From: Rhodovulum sulfidophilum
GTDB taxonomy: Bacteria; Pseudomonadota; Alphaproteobacteria; Rhodobacterales; Rhodobacteraceae
Reading direction: 5' to 3'
DNA: 64,000 nucleotides
Assembly (NCBI GenBank): GCA_003241785.1
Contig: QFPW01000002.1
Location: 186,001-250,000, forward strand
Shown here: positions 37,547-46,163 of the stretch, piece by piece
Layout: every line of letters begins with the position of its first letter
Numbering within the stretch: the first letter of the stretch is position 1
The notes under the pieces: model-generated
The model's database searches: none
What the model saw: only the letters and a program-made list of their open reading frames with translations
Told to the model about the DNA's origin: nothing
Program-made: the position numbers and the translations under genes

Positions 37547-37957
37547 TCAGCCGCCGCCGCCGCTGCCGCGTTCGTGCTGCTCCAGCCGGGGATTGGCCGG
37601 GTTCCAGCTCAGCCGCTCCTCGAGCCAGAGCTCGACCCGGGGCGGAAACAGCTCCGGGTCGTCGAGCGACGCCAGCGTGACGTCGATCGACTCGGCGGTG
37701 TTCTGGTAGGTCAGCGTGGTGCCGCAGGCGGCGCAGAAGCCGCGCGAGACGCCGGGCGAGGAGGCGTAGTGGGCGATCGCGCCATGATCGACCTGGAAGG
37801 CGCCGATCGCCTCGGTCAGCCAGCCGACGCTCTCGGTGCCGGCGGACCGGCGGCAGGACTCGCAGTGGCAGACCCCCGCGAACTCGGGCTCCGCGTGCAG
37901 GCTGTAGCGGATCGCGCCGCAATGGCATCCGCCCCGAACTGGAAAACTGACCGCCAT
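37547..37957 (-). CDS. GFA family zinc protein
   Basis: This 136-residue protein belongs to the GFA family (named for glutathione-dependent formaldehyde-activating enzyme), small zinc-binding Mss4-like proteins. The zinc ligands appear as GGCHCGAIRY near residue 10, CHCESCRR near residue 31, and FCAACGTTL near residue 73. The first motif and family fold are intact, but catalysis with formaldehyde is not proven for most members. Start at 37957 after GAGGAG. Confidence 0.88.
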   Translation of the reverse strand: MAVSFPVRGGCHCGAIRYSLHAEPEFAGVCHCESCRRSAGTESVGWLTEAIGAFQVDHGAIAHYASSPGVSRGFCAACGTTLTYQNTAESIDVTLASLDDPELFPPRVELWLEERLSWNPANPRLEQHERGSGGGG

Positions 37958-38115
37958 CGCGATCCACTCCTCATTTCACGACGCGAGGTTAGCAACCACT
38001 TCCGGCCCCCGACAAGCCCGTCCCGGCGCGGGGCATCGCGCGCCGCCTTTGCGCCCGCCGGGACGATCGGGTATCGCCGGAGAACCAGCGTGCCCGAAAA
38101 GAGAGACGAGATTCC

Positions 38116-38994
38116 ATGACCGAGATCATTCAATCGCTCGACGATGTCGCGGGCCGCTACCAGGTGCTCTACTGCGACCTCTGGGGATGCCTGCACAACG
38201 GCATGAAGGTGTTCCCGGCCGCGGTCGCGGCGCTCAAGGATTTCCGCGCGCGCGGCGGCGCCGTCGTGCTGCTGACGAACTCGCCCCGCCCGGCCGCCGA
38301 CGTGGCGCTCCAGCTCGCCGATCTCGGCGCGCCGGCGGACTGCTACGACCTCATCGTCTCCTCCGGCGACGCGGCGCAGGAGGCGCTCGCCCATGGCATG
38401 TTCGGACGGCGCGTCTATCATATCGGGCCGGAGCGCGACCTGCCGTTTTTCGCGGATGCGAACGGCCGGCCGTTCGACGTCGAGCTGGTGCCGCTCGAGG
38501 AGGCGGAGGGGATCGTCTGCACCGGTCTCTTCGATGACCGGAGCGAGACCCCGGCCGACTATCGCGCGACCATCCTCTACGGCAAGACCAAGGGGATGAA
38601 ACTGCTCTGCGCCAATCCCGACATCTTCGTCGATATCGGCGAGCAGCGGGTCTATTGCGCCGGCGCGATCGCCGCCGCCTATACCGAGGCGGGCGGCGAG
38701 AGCTTCTACTTCGGCAAGCCCTACCCGCCGATCTACGCGCTGGCGCGGCGCAAGCTGTTCGACCAGCTAGGCGAGGACGTCGCCTCCGACGGCATCCTCT
38801 GCGTCGGCGACGGGCTCCTGACCGATATCGCCGGGGCGATGGGCGAGAACCTCGATTCGGTCTTCATCACCGGCGGGCTGATGGCGGAGGAGACCGCGAC
38901 CACGCCCTCCGCCGGCCCGGATCCGGCGAGGCTCGCGGCGGTGCTCGGTGGAGCGAAGCTGTCGCCGCTCTTCGCGATGGCCTATCTGCGCTGA
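38116..38994 (+). CDS. HAD-IIA family hydrolase (TIGR01459 type)
   Basis: This 292-residue cytoplasmic phosphatase-like protein is of the HAD-IIA subgroup widespread in alphaproteobacteria. The HAD nucleophile motif is YCDLWGCLHNG near residues 18-28, motif II is VLLTNSPRP, and the later metal site is CVGDGLLTDIAGA near residues 230-242. The cap domain carries KTKGMKLLCANPDIFVDIG. It starts after GAGAGACGAG. The natural substrate is not known. Confidence 0.88.
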   Translation: MTEIIQSLDDVAGRYQVLYCDLWGCLHNGMKVFPAAVAALKDFRARGGAVVLLTNSPRPAADVALQLADLGAPADCYDLIVSSGDAAQEALAHGMFGRRVYHIGPERDLPFFADANGRPFDVELVPLEEAEGIVCTGLFDDRSETPADYRATILYGKTKGMKLLCANPDIFVDIGEQRVYCAGAIAAAYTEAGGESFYFGKPYPPIYALARRKLFDQLGEDVASDGILCVGDGLLTDIAGAMGENLDSVFITGGLMAEETATTPSAGPDPARLAAVLGGAKLSPLFAMAYLR

Positions 38995-39002
38995 CGAAGG
39001 CG

Positions 39003-39028
39003 CGTGCCTGGCGGCCTCGCCAGGCACG
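39003..39028. terminator. Hairpin between the HAD and MaoC genes
   Basis: A perfect 11-bp stem (CGTGCCTGGCG / CGCCAGGCACG) with a four-base loop lies 8 bases after the HAD stop. The tail is A/T-rich (AAATTAAATT) rather than a pure T tract. Confidence 0.55.
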
Positions 39029-39144
39029 AAATTAAATTACATCTTTGGTCGGGGCTCTGTGCGTTTCTTGCGCAATTATCTTGCGCGAGCCCCGATTCTC
39101 CCCTATGCCCTTCGCACCGCAACACGCGAGCGAAAAGGCCGGAC

Positions 39145-39600
39145 ATGTTGGATACGCGCGAGCATAACCTGCCGGTGGGCACGATCTGCGTCGAGGATCT
39201 CGAGATCGGGATGACGCGGTCGCTCGCCAAGACGATCACCGACCGGGAGATCGAGCTCTTCGCGGAGGTGTCCTCGGATCACAATCCGGTGCATCTCGAC
39301 GACGCCTATGCGCGCGACACGATATTCCAAGGCCGGATCGCGCACGGGATGCTGACCGCCGGGCTGATCTCGGCGGTGATCGGCGAGCAACTTCCCGGCC
39401 ATGGCACGGTCTATCTCGGCCAGACGCTGAGATTCATGGCCCCCGTGCGGCCGGGCGACCGGGTCGAGGCGCGGGTCACCGTGCTCACGATCGACCACGC
39501 CAAGCGCCGGGTCACGCTTGAATGCCAGTGCCGCGTGGGCGATACGGTCGTGCTGAAGGGCGAGGCGACGGTTCTGGCGCCGAGCCGGAAGTTCGACTGA
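39145..39600 (+). CDS. MaoC family (R)-specific enoyl-CoA hydratase-like protein
   Basis: This 151-residue protein has a single hot-dog fold of the MaoC/PhaJ type. The hydratase motif is FAEVSSDHNPVHLDDAYA near residues 43-60, with the catalytic Asp/His pair D50 and H55, followed by IAHGMLTAGLIS. PhaJ-type enzymes convert trans-2-enoyl-CoA to (R)-3-hydroxyacyl-CoA, often for polyhydroxyalkanoate synthesis. The ATG at 39145 is used. Upstream, an AT-richer promoter region carries an 8-bp direct repeat TCTTGCGC (39066 and 39079) inside a CGGGGCTC/GAGCCCCG inverted repeat (39050-39094). Confidence 0.88.
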   Translation: MLDTREHNLPVGTICVEDLEIGMTRSLAKTITDREIELFAEVSSDHNPVHLDDAYARDTIFQGRIAHGMLTAGLISAVIGEQLPGHGTVYLGQTLRFMAPVRPGDRVEARVTVLTIDHAKRRVTLECQCRVGDTVVLKGEATVLAPSRKFD

Positions 39601-39639
39601 CGGATCCCCCCGCGCCGGGCGGATCCGGCGAAAGGGACC

Positions 39640-40608
39640 ATGCGACGACACTCCGACTATACCGGTCTCACGGCGGCGGATCGTGGCGCCGCCGCCGCGA
39701 TCGGCAATTTCGACGGGCTGCACCTCGGACACCAGTCGGTGCTGGCGCTGGCCCGCGCGGCCGCGGCCCAGCTCGAGGCGCCGTTCGGCGTCGTCACCTT
39801 CGAGCCGCATCCCCGCGCCTATTTCGCCCCCGACGCGCCGCCGTTCCGGATCATGAACGCCGAGGCGCGGGCCCACCGGCTCGCGAAGCTCGGCGTCGAG
39901 CAGCTTTACGAGCTGCGCTTCGACGCGGCGCTCGCGGCGCTCGAGGCCGAGGAATTCATCACCCGCGTGCTGCGCGACGGGCTCGGCCTGCGCCATCTGG
40001 TGGCCGGCGCCGATTTCCGCTTCGGCCGCGGCCGGAGCGGCGACGTCGAGATGCTGCGCGCGCTCGGACCGGCCGCGGGCTTCGGCGTCACGGTGGCGCC
40101 GCTGGTCTGCGACGACCAGGGCGATTTCTCCTCGAGCGCGATCCGGCTCGCGCTGGCCGAGGGCCGGCCCGGCGACGCGGCGCGGATCCTCGGCCACTGG
40201 CACCGGATCGAGGGCACCGTGGTGCATGGCGACAAGCGCGGACGCGAGCTCGGCTTTCCCACCGCCAACATCTGGCTCGACGCGCTCAACCTGCCGAAGT
40301 TCGGTGTCTACGCCGCGACCGTCGACGTGCTGACCGGCCCGCGCCGGGGCCGCTACCCGGCGGCGGTCTCGCTCGGCGTCCGGCCGATGTTCGACGGAAC
40401 CCGCCCCAATCTCGAAGCCTATCTGCTCGACTTCTCGGGCGACCTCTACGGCGCGCAGGTCTCGGTCGCGCTCGTCTCCTACCTGCGGCCGGAGCTGCGC
40501 TTCGACGGGCTCGACGCGCTGATCGCCCAGATGCGCGCCGACGTCGCCGAGACCCGCGCCCGGCTCGTGGCGGCCGGCCAGCCGCTCGGGGCGAGCCCGC
40601 TGCCATGA
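39640..40608 (+). CDS. ribF: Bifunctional riboflavin kinase/FAD synthetase
   Basis: RibF phosphorylates riboflavin to FMN and adenylylates FMN to FAD. The 322-residue protein has the N-terminal nucleotidyltransferase domain with AIGNFDGLHLGHQSVL (HLGH near residues 28-31) and the C-terminal flavokinase domain with GRELGFPTANIWL near residue 205. Start at 39640 follows AAAGGG. The stop overlaps the next start (ATGA), the first of four such overlaps. Confidence 0.96.
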   Translation: MRRHSDYTGLTAADRGAAAAIGNFDGLHLGHQSVLALARAAAAQLEAPFGVVTFEPHPRAYFAPDAPPFRIMNAEARAHRLAKLGVEQLYELRFDAALAALEAEEFITRVLRDGLGLRHLVAGADFRFGRGRSGDVEMLRALGPAAGFGVTVAPLVCDDQGDFSSSAIRLALAEGRPGDAARILGHWHRIEGTVVHGDKRGRELGFPTANIWLDALNLPKFGVYAATVDVLTGPRRGRYPAAVSLGVRPMFDGTRPNLEAYLLDFSGDLYGAQVSVALVSYLRPELRFDGLDALIAQMRADVAETRARLVAAGQPLGASPLP

Positions 40609-41156
40609 TCCTCGAGACCCGGCGGCTGATCCTGCGCCCGTGGGAGGCCCGCGACGCGGAGCCCTTCGCGGCGCTGAACGCCGACCCCGAGGTGATGCGC
40701 CATTTCCCGCGCCGCCTCGACCGCGCGGGCAGCGACGCGCTGATCGAGCGGATGCGCGCGCGCGAGGCGCGCGACGGCATGACCTTCCACGCCGCCGAGC
40801 GGCGCGGGGACGGCGCCTTCCTCGGCATGATCGGCATCTCCTATCTCGACATGCCCGACACGGCGGTCGACGGCGCGGTCGAGATCGGCTGGCGGCTCGC
40901 GCGGCCCTTCTGGGGGCAGGGCTACGCGACCGAGGGCGCCGAGGCCTGGCTCACCCATGCCTTCGCCGCGCTCGACCTGCCCGAGATCGTCTCCTTCACC
41001 TCGCAACCCAACCTGCGCTCGCAGGCGGTGATGCGCCGGCTCGGGATGCGCCGCGACCCGGCGCGCGACTTCGAGCATCCCGGCGTCCCGGAGGGAAGCC
41101 CGCTCCGCGCCCATGTGACCTACGCGCTGTCGCGTTCCGACTGGCTGGCGCGATGA
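40605..41156 (+). CDS. GNAT family N-acetyltransferase, copy 1
   Basis: This 183-residue protein is an acetyltransferase of the GNAT fold, RimJ/RimL-like. It starts MILETRRLILRPWEARDAE, has the acetyl-CoA loop RPFWGQGYATEG near residues 100-111 and a following helix, then SQPNLRSQAVMRRLGM. Its ATG overlaps the ribF stop. The substrate, either a protein N-terminus or a small amine, is unknown. Confidence 0.88.
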   Translation: MILETRRLILRPWEARDAEPFAALNADPEVMRHFPRRLDRAGSDALIERMRAREARDGMTFHAAERRGDGAFLGMIGISYLDMPDTAVDGAVEIGWRLARPFWGQGYATEGAEAWLTHAFAALDLPEIVSFTSQPNLRSQAVMRRLGMRRDPARDFEHPGVPEGSPLRAHVTYALSRSDWLAR

Positions 41157-41713
41157 TCACCACCGCCCGCCTCGTGCTGCGCGCCTTCGCCGAGGCGGAT
41201 CGCGACGCGTTCCGCGCGCTCGTCGCCGATCCCCTGGTCGCGGGCGACGCGCGCCGCGTGATCCCGCGCGAGGACGCCGACGCGCTCTTCGACTTCTACC
41301 GCGCCTGCTGGGACGAGGACGGCGTCGCCTACGCGGCCATCGAGCGGCGGACGGACGGCGCCTTCCTCGGCATGTCCGGCCTCGCGCTCTGCCGGCGGGA
41401 GCCGCCCGAGCCGCCGCTCTGCGAGATCGGCTGGGCGATCGGCCCCGCGCATCGCGGCCAAGGTTTCGCGACCGAGGCCGCCGCCGCCTGGATCGACCAC
41501 GGGTTCGAGGTGCTGCGGCTGCCGCGGATCCACGCGCTGACCTGGGCCGACAACGTTCCCTCGCTCCGGCTGATCCGGACGCTCGGCTTCCTGCCCGACG
41601 CCGGCTTCGCGCATCCAGACGGCGAGGCGCGCGCCGAGCGGCGCGCCTTCGCGCTGACGCCCGCGCTCTGGCACGGGCGGCTGGCCGGGCTCGGGGCGGA
41701 GCGACGCGGATGA
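41153..41713 (+). CDS. GNAT family N-acetyltransferase, copy 2
   Basis: This 186-residue protein is a second RimJ/RimL-like acetyltransferase, recognisably related to the previous gene: MITTARLVLRAFAEADRDA at the start, acetyl-CoA loop PAHRGQGFATEA, and ADNVPSLRLIRTLGF. Its ATG overlaps the stop of copy 1 by four bases. The pair probably arose by duplication. Substrate unknown. Confidence 0.88.
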   Translation: MITTARLVLRAFAEADRDAFRALVADPLVAGDARRVIPREDADALFDFYRACWDEDGVAYAAIERRTDGAFLGMSGLALCRREPPEPPLCEIGWAIGPAHRGQGFATEAAAAWIDHGFEVLRLPRIHALTWADNVPSLRLIRTLGFLPDAGFAHPDGEARAERRAFALTPALWHGRLAGLGAERRG

Positions 41714-42261
41714 GCCGCGCGCGCCCCCTTCCGAAGACCAGGGTTCGCCGCCATGATCGCGGCATGAAACCGCGCAGCCCCGCCCCGCGTAAGCCCGACC
41801 CGATCGATCGCGCCAACCTGCGCCCCGAGTTCTGGCGCCGCTTCCCGCTCGACGAGCTGCCGCGCCACGAATGGGAGGCGCTGTGCGACGGCTGCGGCAA
41901 GTGCTGCCTGCTGAAGCTCGAGGACGAGGATACGAACGAGGTCGCCTATACCTCGGTCGCCTGCCGCCTGCTCGACCTCGGGACCTGCCGCTGCGGCAAC
42001 TATCCGCTGCGCCGCCAGCTCGTGCCCGGCTGCGTGGTGATCGACCGCGACAGCCTCGAGCGGATCATCGACTGGATGCCCCTGACCTGCGCCTACCGGC
42101 TGATCCACGACGGGCACGACCTTTACGACTGGCATCCGCTCATCTCCGGCGATCCCGATTCGGTGCATCGCGCCGGGATCTCGATGCTGGGCCGGATGAC
42201 CGCCGAGTACGACGTCGACGAGGACGACCTCGAAGACTACATTATCGAGGATCAGTGCTGA
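41710..42261 (+). CDS. YcgN family cysteine cluster protein
   Basis: This 183-residue protein belongs to the YcgN/UPF0260 family, with a cysteine cluster suited to metal or Fe-S binding: CDGCGKCCLLKLED near residues 59-72, CRLLDLGTCRCGNYPLR near residues 84-100, PGCVV and LTCAYR. The ATG at 41710 overlaps the previous stop (ATGA); a second ATG at 41764 would remove 18 poorly conserved residues and is an equally reasonable start. Function is not known. Confidence 0.85.
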   Translation: MSRARPLPKTRVRRHDRGMKPRSPAPRKPDPIDRANLRPEFWRRFPLDELPRHEWEALCDGCGKCCLLKLEDEDTNEVAYTSVACRLLDLGTCRCGNYPLRRQLVPGCVVIDRDSLERIIDWMPLTCAYRLIHDGHDLYDWHPLISGDPDSVHRAGISMLGRMTAEYDVDEDDLEDYIIEDQC

Positions 42262-43307
42262 TGTGGTTCACTTCCGACAACGGCGGCCCGGCGCATCCGG
42301 CCGTGCTCGAGGCGCTGACGCGCGCCAACGAAGGGTTCGCGCCCGGATACGGCGCCGAGGCGGCGATGGAGCGGATCACCGCGCGGATCCGCGCGATCTT
42401 CGGAGCGCCCGAGGCGGTCGTCCATCTCGTCGGCACCGGCACCGCCGCCAACGCGCTGGCGCTCGCCTGCCTCGTCCGGCCCTGGGAGACGGTGTTCTGC
42501 CACGTCCAGGCGCATATCGAGGAGGATGAATGCGCGGCGCCGGAATTCTTCTCCGACGGCGCCAAGCTCACCACCCTGCCCGGCGCGGACGGAAGGATCG
42601 ACCCCGCGGCGCTCGCCGACGCGATCCCGGCGCGTTCGGGCGTGCACAACGTCGCCGCCGGCGCGCTCAGCCTGACCAACGCGACCGAGGCCGGCACGCT
42701 CTATACGCCCGATCTCGTCGGCGAGCTCGTCGGGATCGCGAAGGCCGCCGGGCTCCGCACCCATATGGACGGCGCGCGCTTCGCGAACGCGGTCGCGGCG
42801 CTGGGCGTGGCGCCGGGCGCGCTCGTCGAGGGGATCGACGTGCTCTCGCTCGGCGGCACCAAGAACGGCTGTCTCGGCGTCGAGGCGGTGGTCTTCTTCG
42901 ATCCGGCCAGGGGCGCCGAATTCGAGCGCCGGCGCAAGCGCGGCGGGCATCTCTTCTCCAAGCACCGCTATCTCTCGGCCCAGATCGAGGCCTATCTCGC
43001 CGACGGGCTCTGGCTCGAGCTCGCGGGGCGCGCCAACGCCGCCGCCCGGCGGCTCGCCGACGGGATCGCCGCGATCCCGGGGGCGCGGCTCATGCATCCG
43101 GCCGAGGCCAACGCGGTCTTCGCGACGCTGCCCCGGGCCCGGCTGCGCGCCGCGACCGAGCAAGGCGCGCACTTCTATCTCTGGAACCCGCGGGACAGTT
43201 ACGAGGGCCCCGACGCCGAGCCGATCGCCGCGCGCTTCTTCTGCGACTGGAGCAAGACCGCGGCCGAGGTCGACGCGTTGCTCAGGGTGCTCGGCGCCGC
43301 CCGCTGA
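42261..43307 (+). CDS. ltaE: Low-specificity L-threonine aldolase
   Basis: This 348-residue PLP enzyme splits L-threonine or L-allo-threonine to glycine and acetaldehyde. It begins MWFTSDNGGPAHPAVLEAL, has the substrate-site AHIEEDECAAPEFF near residues 84-97, MDGARFANA near residues 169-177, and PLP lysine K201 in SLGGTKNGC. The start shares one base with the ycgN stop (TGATG), completing the coupled run from ribF. The family also includes phenylserine aldolases, so threonine specificity is inferred. Confidence 0.92.
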   Translation: MWFTSDNGGPAHPAVLEALTRANEGFAPGYGAEAAMERITARIRAIFGAPEAVVHLVGTGTAANALALACLVRPWETVFCHVQAHIEEDECAAPEFFSDGAKLTTLPGADGRIDPAALADAIPARSGVHNVAAGALSLTNATEAGTLYTPDLVGELVGIAKAAGLRTHMDGARFANAVAALGVAPGALVEGIDVLSLGGTKNGCLGVEAVVFFDPARGAEFERRRKRGGHLFSKHRYLSAQIEAYLADGLWLELAGRANAAARRLADGIAAIPGARLMHPAEANAVFATLPRARLRAATEQGAHFYLWNPRDSYEGPDAEPIAARFFCDWSKTAAEVDALLRVLGAAR

Positions 43308-43425
43308 GGCGCCGGGGCCACGCCGGGGATCGATGGCCGCGCCAGGCGGAATAGGGGTCTTTGCAAGGCCGGACGGCTTTGATAACGGGGGCCAGCACAT
43401 TGCCGCGCATGCGAAAGGCCACGAA

Positions 43426-44445
43426 ATGAATCCGCTTTTCAAGCCGAAGCTCATCGCGGGCAATTCAAACAAGCCACTCGCCTCCGCCATCGCCCGGCGG
43501 ATCTCGATCCATCGGGGCGAGCCGGTCGAGCTCGTCGACATCCGCGTCGAGCGCTTCAACGATCAGGAGATCTTCGTCGAGGTCTACGAGAACGTCCGCG
43601 GCGAGGACATGTTCATCATCCAGTCGACGTCGAACCCGGCGAACGACAACCTGATGGAGCTCATGATCATGTGCGACGCGCTGCGCCGGTCCTCGGCGGC
43701 GCGGATCACCGCCGTGATGCCCTATTTCGGCTATGCCCGGCAGGACCGCCGCTCGAAGGCGCGGACGCCAATCTCGGCGAAGCTGGTCGCCAACCTGCTG
43801 ACCGTCGCGGGGATCGAGCGGGTGCTGACCATGGACCTGCACGCGGCGCAGATCCAGGGCTTCTTCGACCTTCCGGTCGACAACCTCTACGCCGCGCCGG
43901 TCTTCGCCCTCGATATCGCGCATCACTTCCCCGACCTCAGCCAGGTGACGGTCGTCTCGCCCGACGTCGGCGGCGTGGCGCGCGCGCGCGAACTCGCCGA
44001 GCGCATCGACGCCGATCTCGCGATCGTCGACAAGCGCCGCTCGGCCCCGGGCGAGGTCGCCTCGATGACGGTGATCGGCGACGTCCGCGACCGCGTCTGC
44101 GTGATCGTCGACGACATCTGCGACACCGCCGGCACGCTCGTGAAGGCGGCCGATCTCCTGATCAGCCAGGGCGCGCGCGAGGTGCACGCCTATATCACCC
44201 ATGGCGTGCTCTCCGGCCCGGCGATCGAGCGCGTGACCGGCTCGCAGCTGAAGAGCCTCGTGATCACCGATTCGATCGAACCCTCGGCGGCGACCCGCGC
44301 GGCGGCGAATATCCGCGTCGTGCCGATCGCGCCGCTGTTCGGTCAGGCGATCCTGAACATCTCGAACGGCACCAGCGTCTCGTCGCTGTTCAACATCAAC
44401 ACGCTCGGCCCGATCTACGAAGCCTTCTACCCCTCGGCGGCGTAG
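43426..44445 (+). CDS. prs: Ribose-phosphate pyrophosphokinase
   Basis: Prs makes phosphoribosyl pyrophosphate from ribose 5-phosphate and ATP for nucleotide, histidine and tryptophan synthesis. The 339-residue protein has the ATP-site NDQEIFVEVYENVRGED, YARQDRRSKARTPISAKL, the metal-site MDLHAAQIQGFFD, and the PRPP loop IVDDICDTAGT. The ATG at 43426 follows AAAGG. Its TAG stop is the first triplet of a class B repeat. The 118 bp before it should carry its promoter. Confidence 0.97.
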   Translation: MNPLFKPKLIAGNSNKPLASAIARRISIHRGEPVELVDIRVERFNDQEIFVEVYENVRGEDMFIIQSTSNPANDNLMELMIMCDALRRSSAARITAVMPYFGYARQDRRSKARTPISAKLVANLLTVAGIERVLTMDLHAAQIQGFFDLPVDNLYAAPVFALDIAHHFPDLSQVTVVSPDVGGVARARELAERIDADLAIVDKRRSAPGEVASMTVIGDVRDRVCVIVDDICDTAGTLVKAADLLISQGAREVHAYITHGVLSGPAIERVTGSQLKSLVITDSIEPSAATRAAANIRVVPIAPLFGQAILNISNGTSVSSLFNINTLGPIYEAFYPSAA

Positions 44446-44672
44446 GGCGGCCTCGGTCCGCCGCGCCGGGATCGCGCCCGGGGATGGTGGGCGAATCGCC
44501 CACCCTACGACGGAAACGCGGCGCGCGCCGGAGAGCGGCCGTCCTCTCAGGCGCGCCCCGGGCTTGACCCGGAGCCCCGAGGCGATTCAGGAGCGCGCGC
44601 GTCGGCGTCGAGGTCCCGGGTCAGGCCCGGGGCAGCGGAGCGCGTAGGGTGGGCGATTCCGCCCACCACCCC
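44443..44672. repeat. Composite repeat block: class B, class C, class A (A4), class C
   Basis: This 230-bp block fills the gap between convergent prs and serS. It contains TAGGGCGGCCTCGGTCCGCC (from 44443, supplying the prs stop), a class C unit GGTGGGCGAATCGCCCACC (44484-44502), a class A unit at 44554-44638, and another class C unit GGTGGGCGATTCCGCCCACC (44648-44667). Confidence 0.78.
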
Positions 44673-44676
44673 GCCG

Positions 44677-45969
44677 TCAGGCCAACGCCCCCTCCGCCGT
44701 CAGCCGCCGCGCGCCGCGCAGATAGGGCGCCAGCGCCTCGGGGAGCTCGACCGAACCGTCGGCGCGCTGGCCGTTCTCCAGCACCGCGATCAGGCAGCGC
44801 CCGACCGCGAGGCCCGAGCCGTTCAGCGTATGGACGAATTCGGGGCGGGCCCCCTCGCCGCGGCGGAACCGCCCGTTCATCCGCCGCGCCTGGAAATCGC
44901 CGCAGACCGAGACCGAGCTGATCTCGCGATAGGTGTCCTGCCCCGGCAGCCAGACCTCGATATCATGCGTGCGCGTGGCGCCGAAACCCATGTCGCCGGT
45001 GCAGAGCACGATGGTGCGATAGGGCAACCCGAGCGCCTCGAGGATGCCCTCGGCGCAGCGGGTCATGCGCGCGTGCTCCGCGTCGCTGTCCTCGGGCCGG
45101 GTGATCGAGACCATCTCGACCTTCTCGAACTGATGCTGGCGCAACATGCCCGAGGTGTCCTTGCCGGCCGAGCCCGCCTCCGAGCGGAAGCACTGGGTAT
45201 GCGCGACGTGGCGGCGCGGCAGGCTCGCCTCTTCGACGATCTCGCCCGCGACGAGATTGGTCAGCGTCACCTCGGCGGTCGGCACCAGCCACCAGCCGTT
45301 GGTGGTCTGGTAGCTGTCCTCGGTGAACTTCGGCAGCTGCCCGGTGCCGAGCATCGCCTCGTCCTTCACGAGCACCGGAGTCCAGGTCTCGGTGAGCCCG
45401 TTCTCGGTCACATGGGTGTCGAGCATGAACTGCGCCAGCGCCCGCTGCAGCCGCGCCACCGCGCCCGAAAGCACGACGAACCGGCTGCCCGAGAGCCTGG
45501 CCGCCGTCTCGAAATCCATGCCCGCGCGCACCGCCGGCAGCTGGAAATGCTCGACCGGGGCGAAGTCGAAGGCGGGCGGCGTGCCCCAGCGGCGGAGCTC
45601 GACGTTGCCCGCCTCGTCCGCGCCCACCGGCACATCCGCGCGCGGCGTGTTCGGCAGTTCCATGAGCAGCCCGCGCAGCCGCGCGTCGGCGGCGTCCGCC
45701 TCGGCCTGCAGCCGGGCGATCTCGTCCTTCTTCTCGCCGACGAGCGCGCGCAGCCGCTCGAATTCCGCCGTGTCGCCCTTGGCCTTGGCGGCGCCTACGA
45801 GCTTGCTCGCGGCGTTGCGCTCGGCGAGCGCGGCCTCGGCGGCGGTGATCCGCGCGCGGCGCGTCTCGTCGAGCGACAGGATCTCGGCCGACGCGGGCGA
45901 CAGGCCCCGGTCCGTCAGCCCCTTGTCGAACGCCGCCGGCGCCTCGCGGATGAAACGGATGTCATGCAT
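44677..45969 (-). CDS. serS: Serine-tRNA ligase
   Basis: SerS charges tRNA(Ser) and, in the same way, tRNA(Sec) with serine. The 430-residue protein has the N-terminal coiled-coil tRNA-binding arm (about residues 28-100), class II motif 2 in CFRSEAGSAGKDTSGMLRQH, and motif 3 NGSGLAVGRCLIAVLE. The ATG at 45969 gives the standard start MHDIRFIREAPAAFDKGL. Confidence 0.97.
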   Translation of the reverse strand: MHDIRFIREAPAAFDKGLTDRGLSPASAEILSLDETRRARITAAEAALAERNAASKLVGAAKAKGDTAEFERLRALVGEKKDEIARLQAEADAADARLRGLLMELPNTPRADVPVGADEAGNVELRRWGTPPAFDFAPVEHFQLPAVRAGMDFETAARLSGSRFVVLSGAVARLQRALAQFMLDTHVTENGLTETWTPVLVKDEAMLGTGQLPKFTEDSYQTTNGWWLVPTAEVTLTNLVAGEIVEEASLPRRHVAHTQCFRSEAGSAGKDTSGMLRQHQFEKVEMVSITRPEDSDAEHARMTRCAEGILEALGLPYRTIVLCTGDMGFGATRTHDIEVWLPGQDTYREISSVSVCGDFQARRMNGRFRRGEGARPEFVHTLNGSGLAVGRCLIAVLENGQRADGSVELPEALAPYLRGARRLTAEGALA

Positions 45970-46163
45970 CGATCGAAATTCCCATCTGGTCGCGCCCGGG
46001 CGATCCCGGGCCGGCCCTCCAAGAGCCAAAGCCCCCCGCGAAGTCAAGCCCCGCGCCACGCCGCCGGCTCCACCCGCGCGGCCGGCGGCGCGCCGACCGA
46101 TCACCTTGTCTCGCGAAAGAAAGGCGGGAATACTTGCCCGAGCCGAACACCGAGAGGCCGTCG

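Noticed and set aside
43361..43386. prs promoter TTGCAA...GATAAC
   Set aside because: Spacing between the boxes is only 14 bp, too short for a normal sigma-70 promoter.
46134..46163. TTG start for the ligand-gated channel gene
   Set aside because: The ATG at 46164 has a GAGAGG ribosome site and directly precedes the signal peptide.
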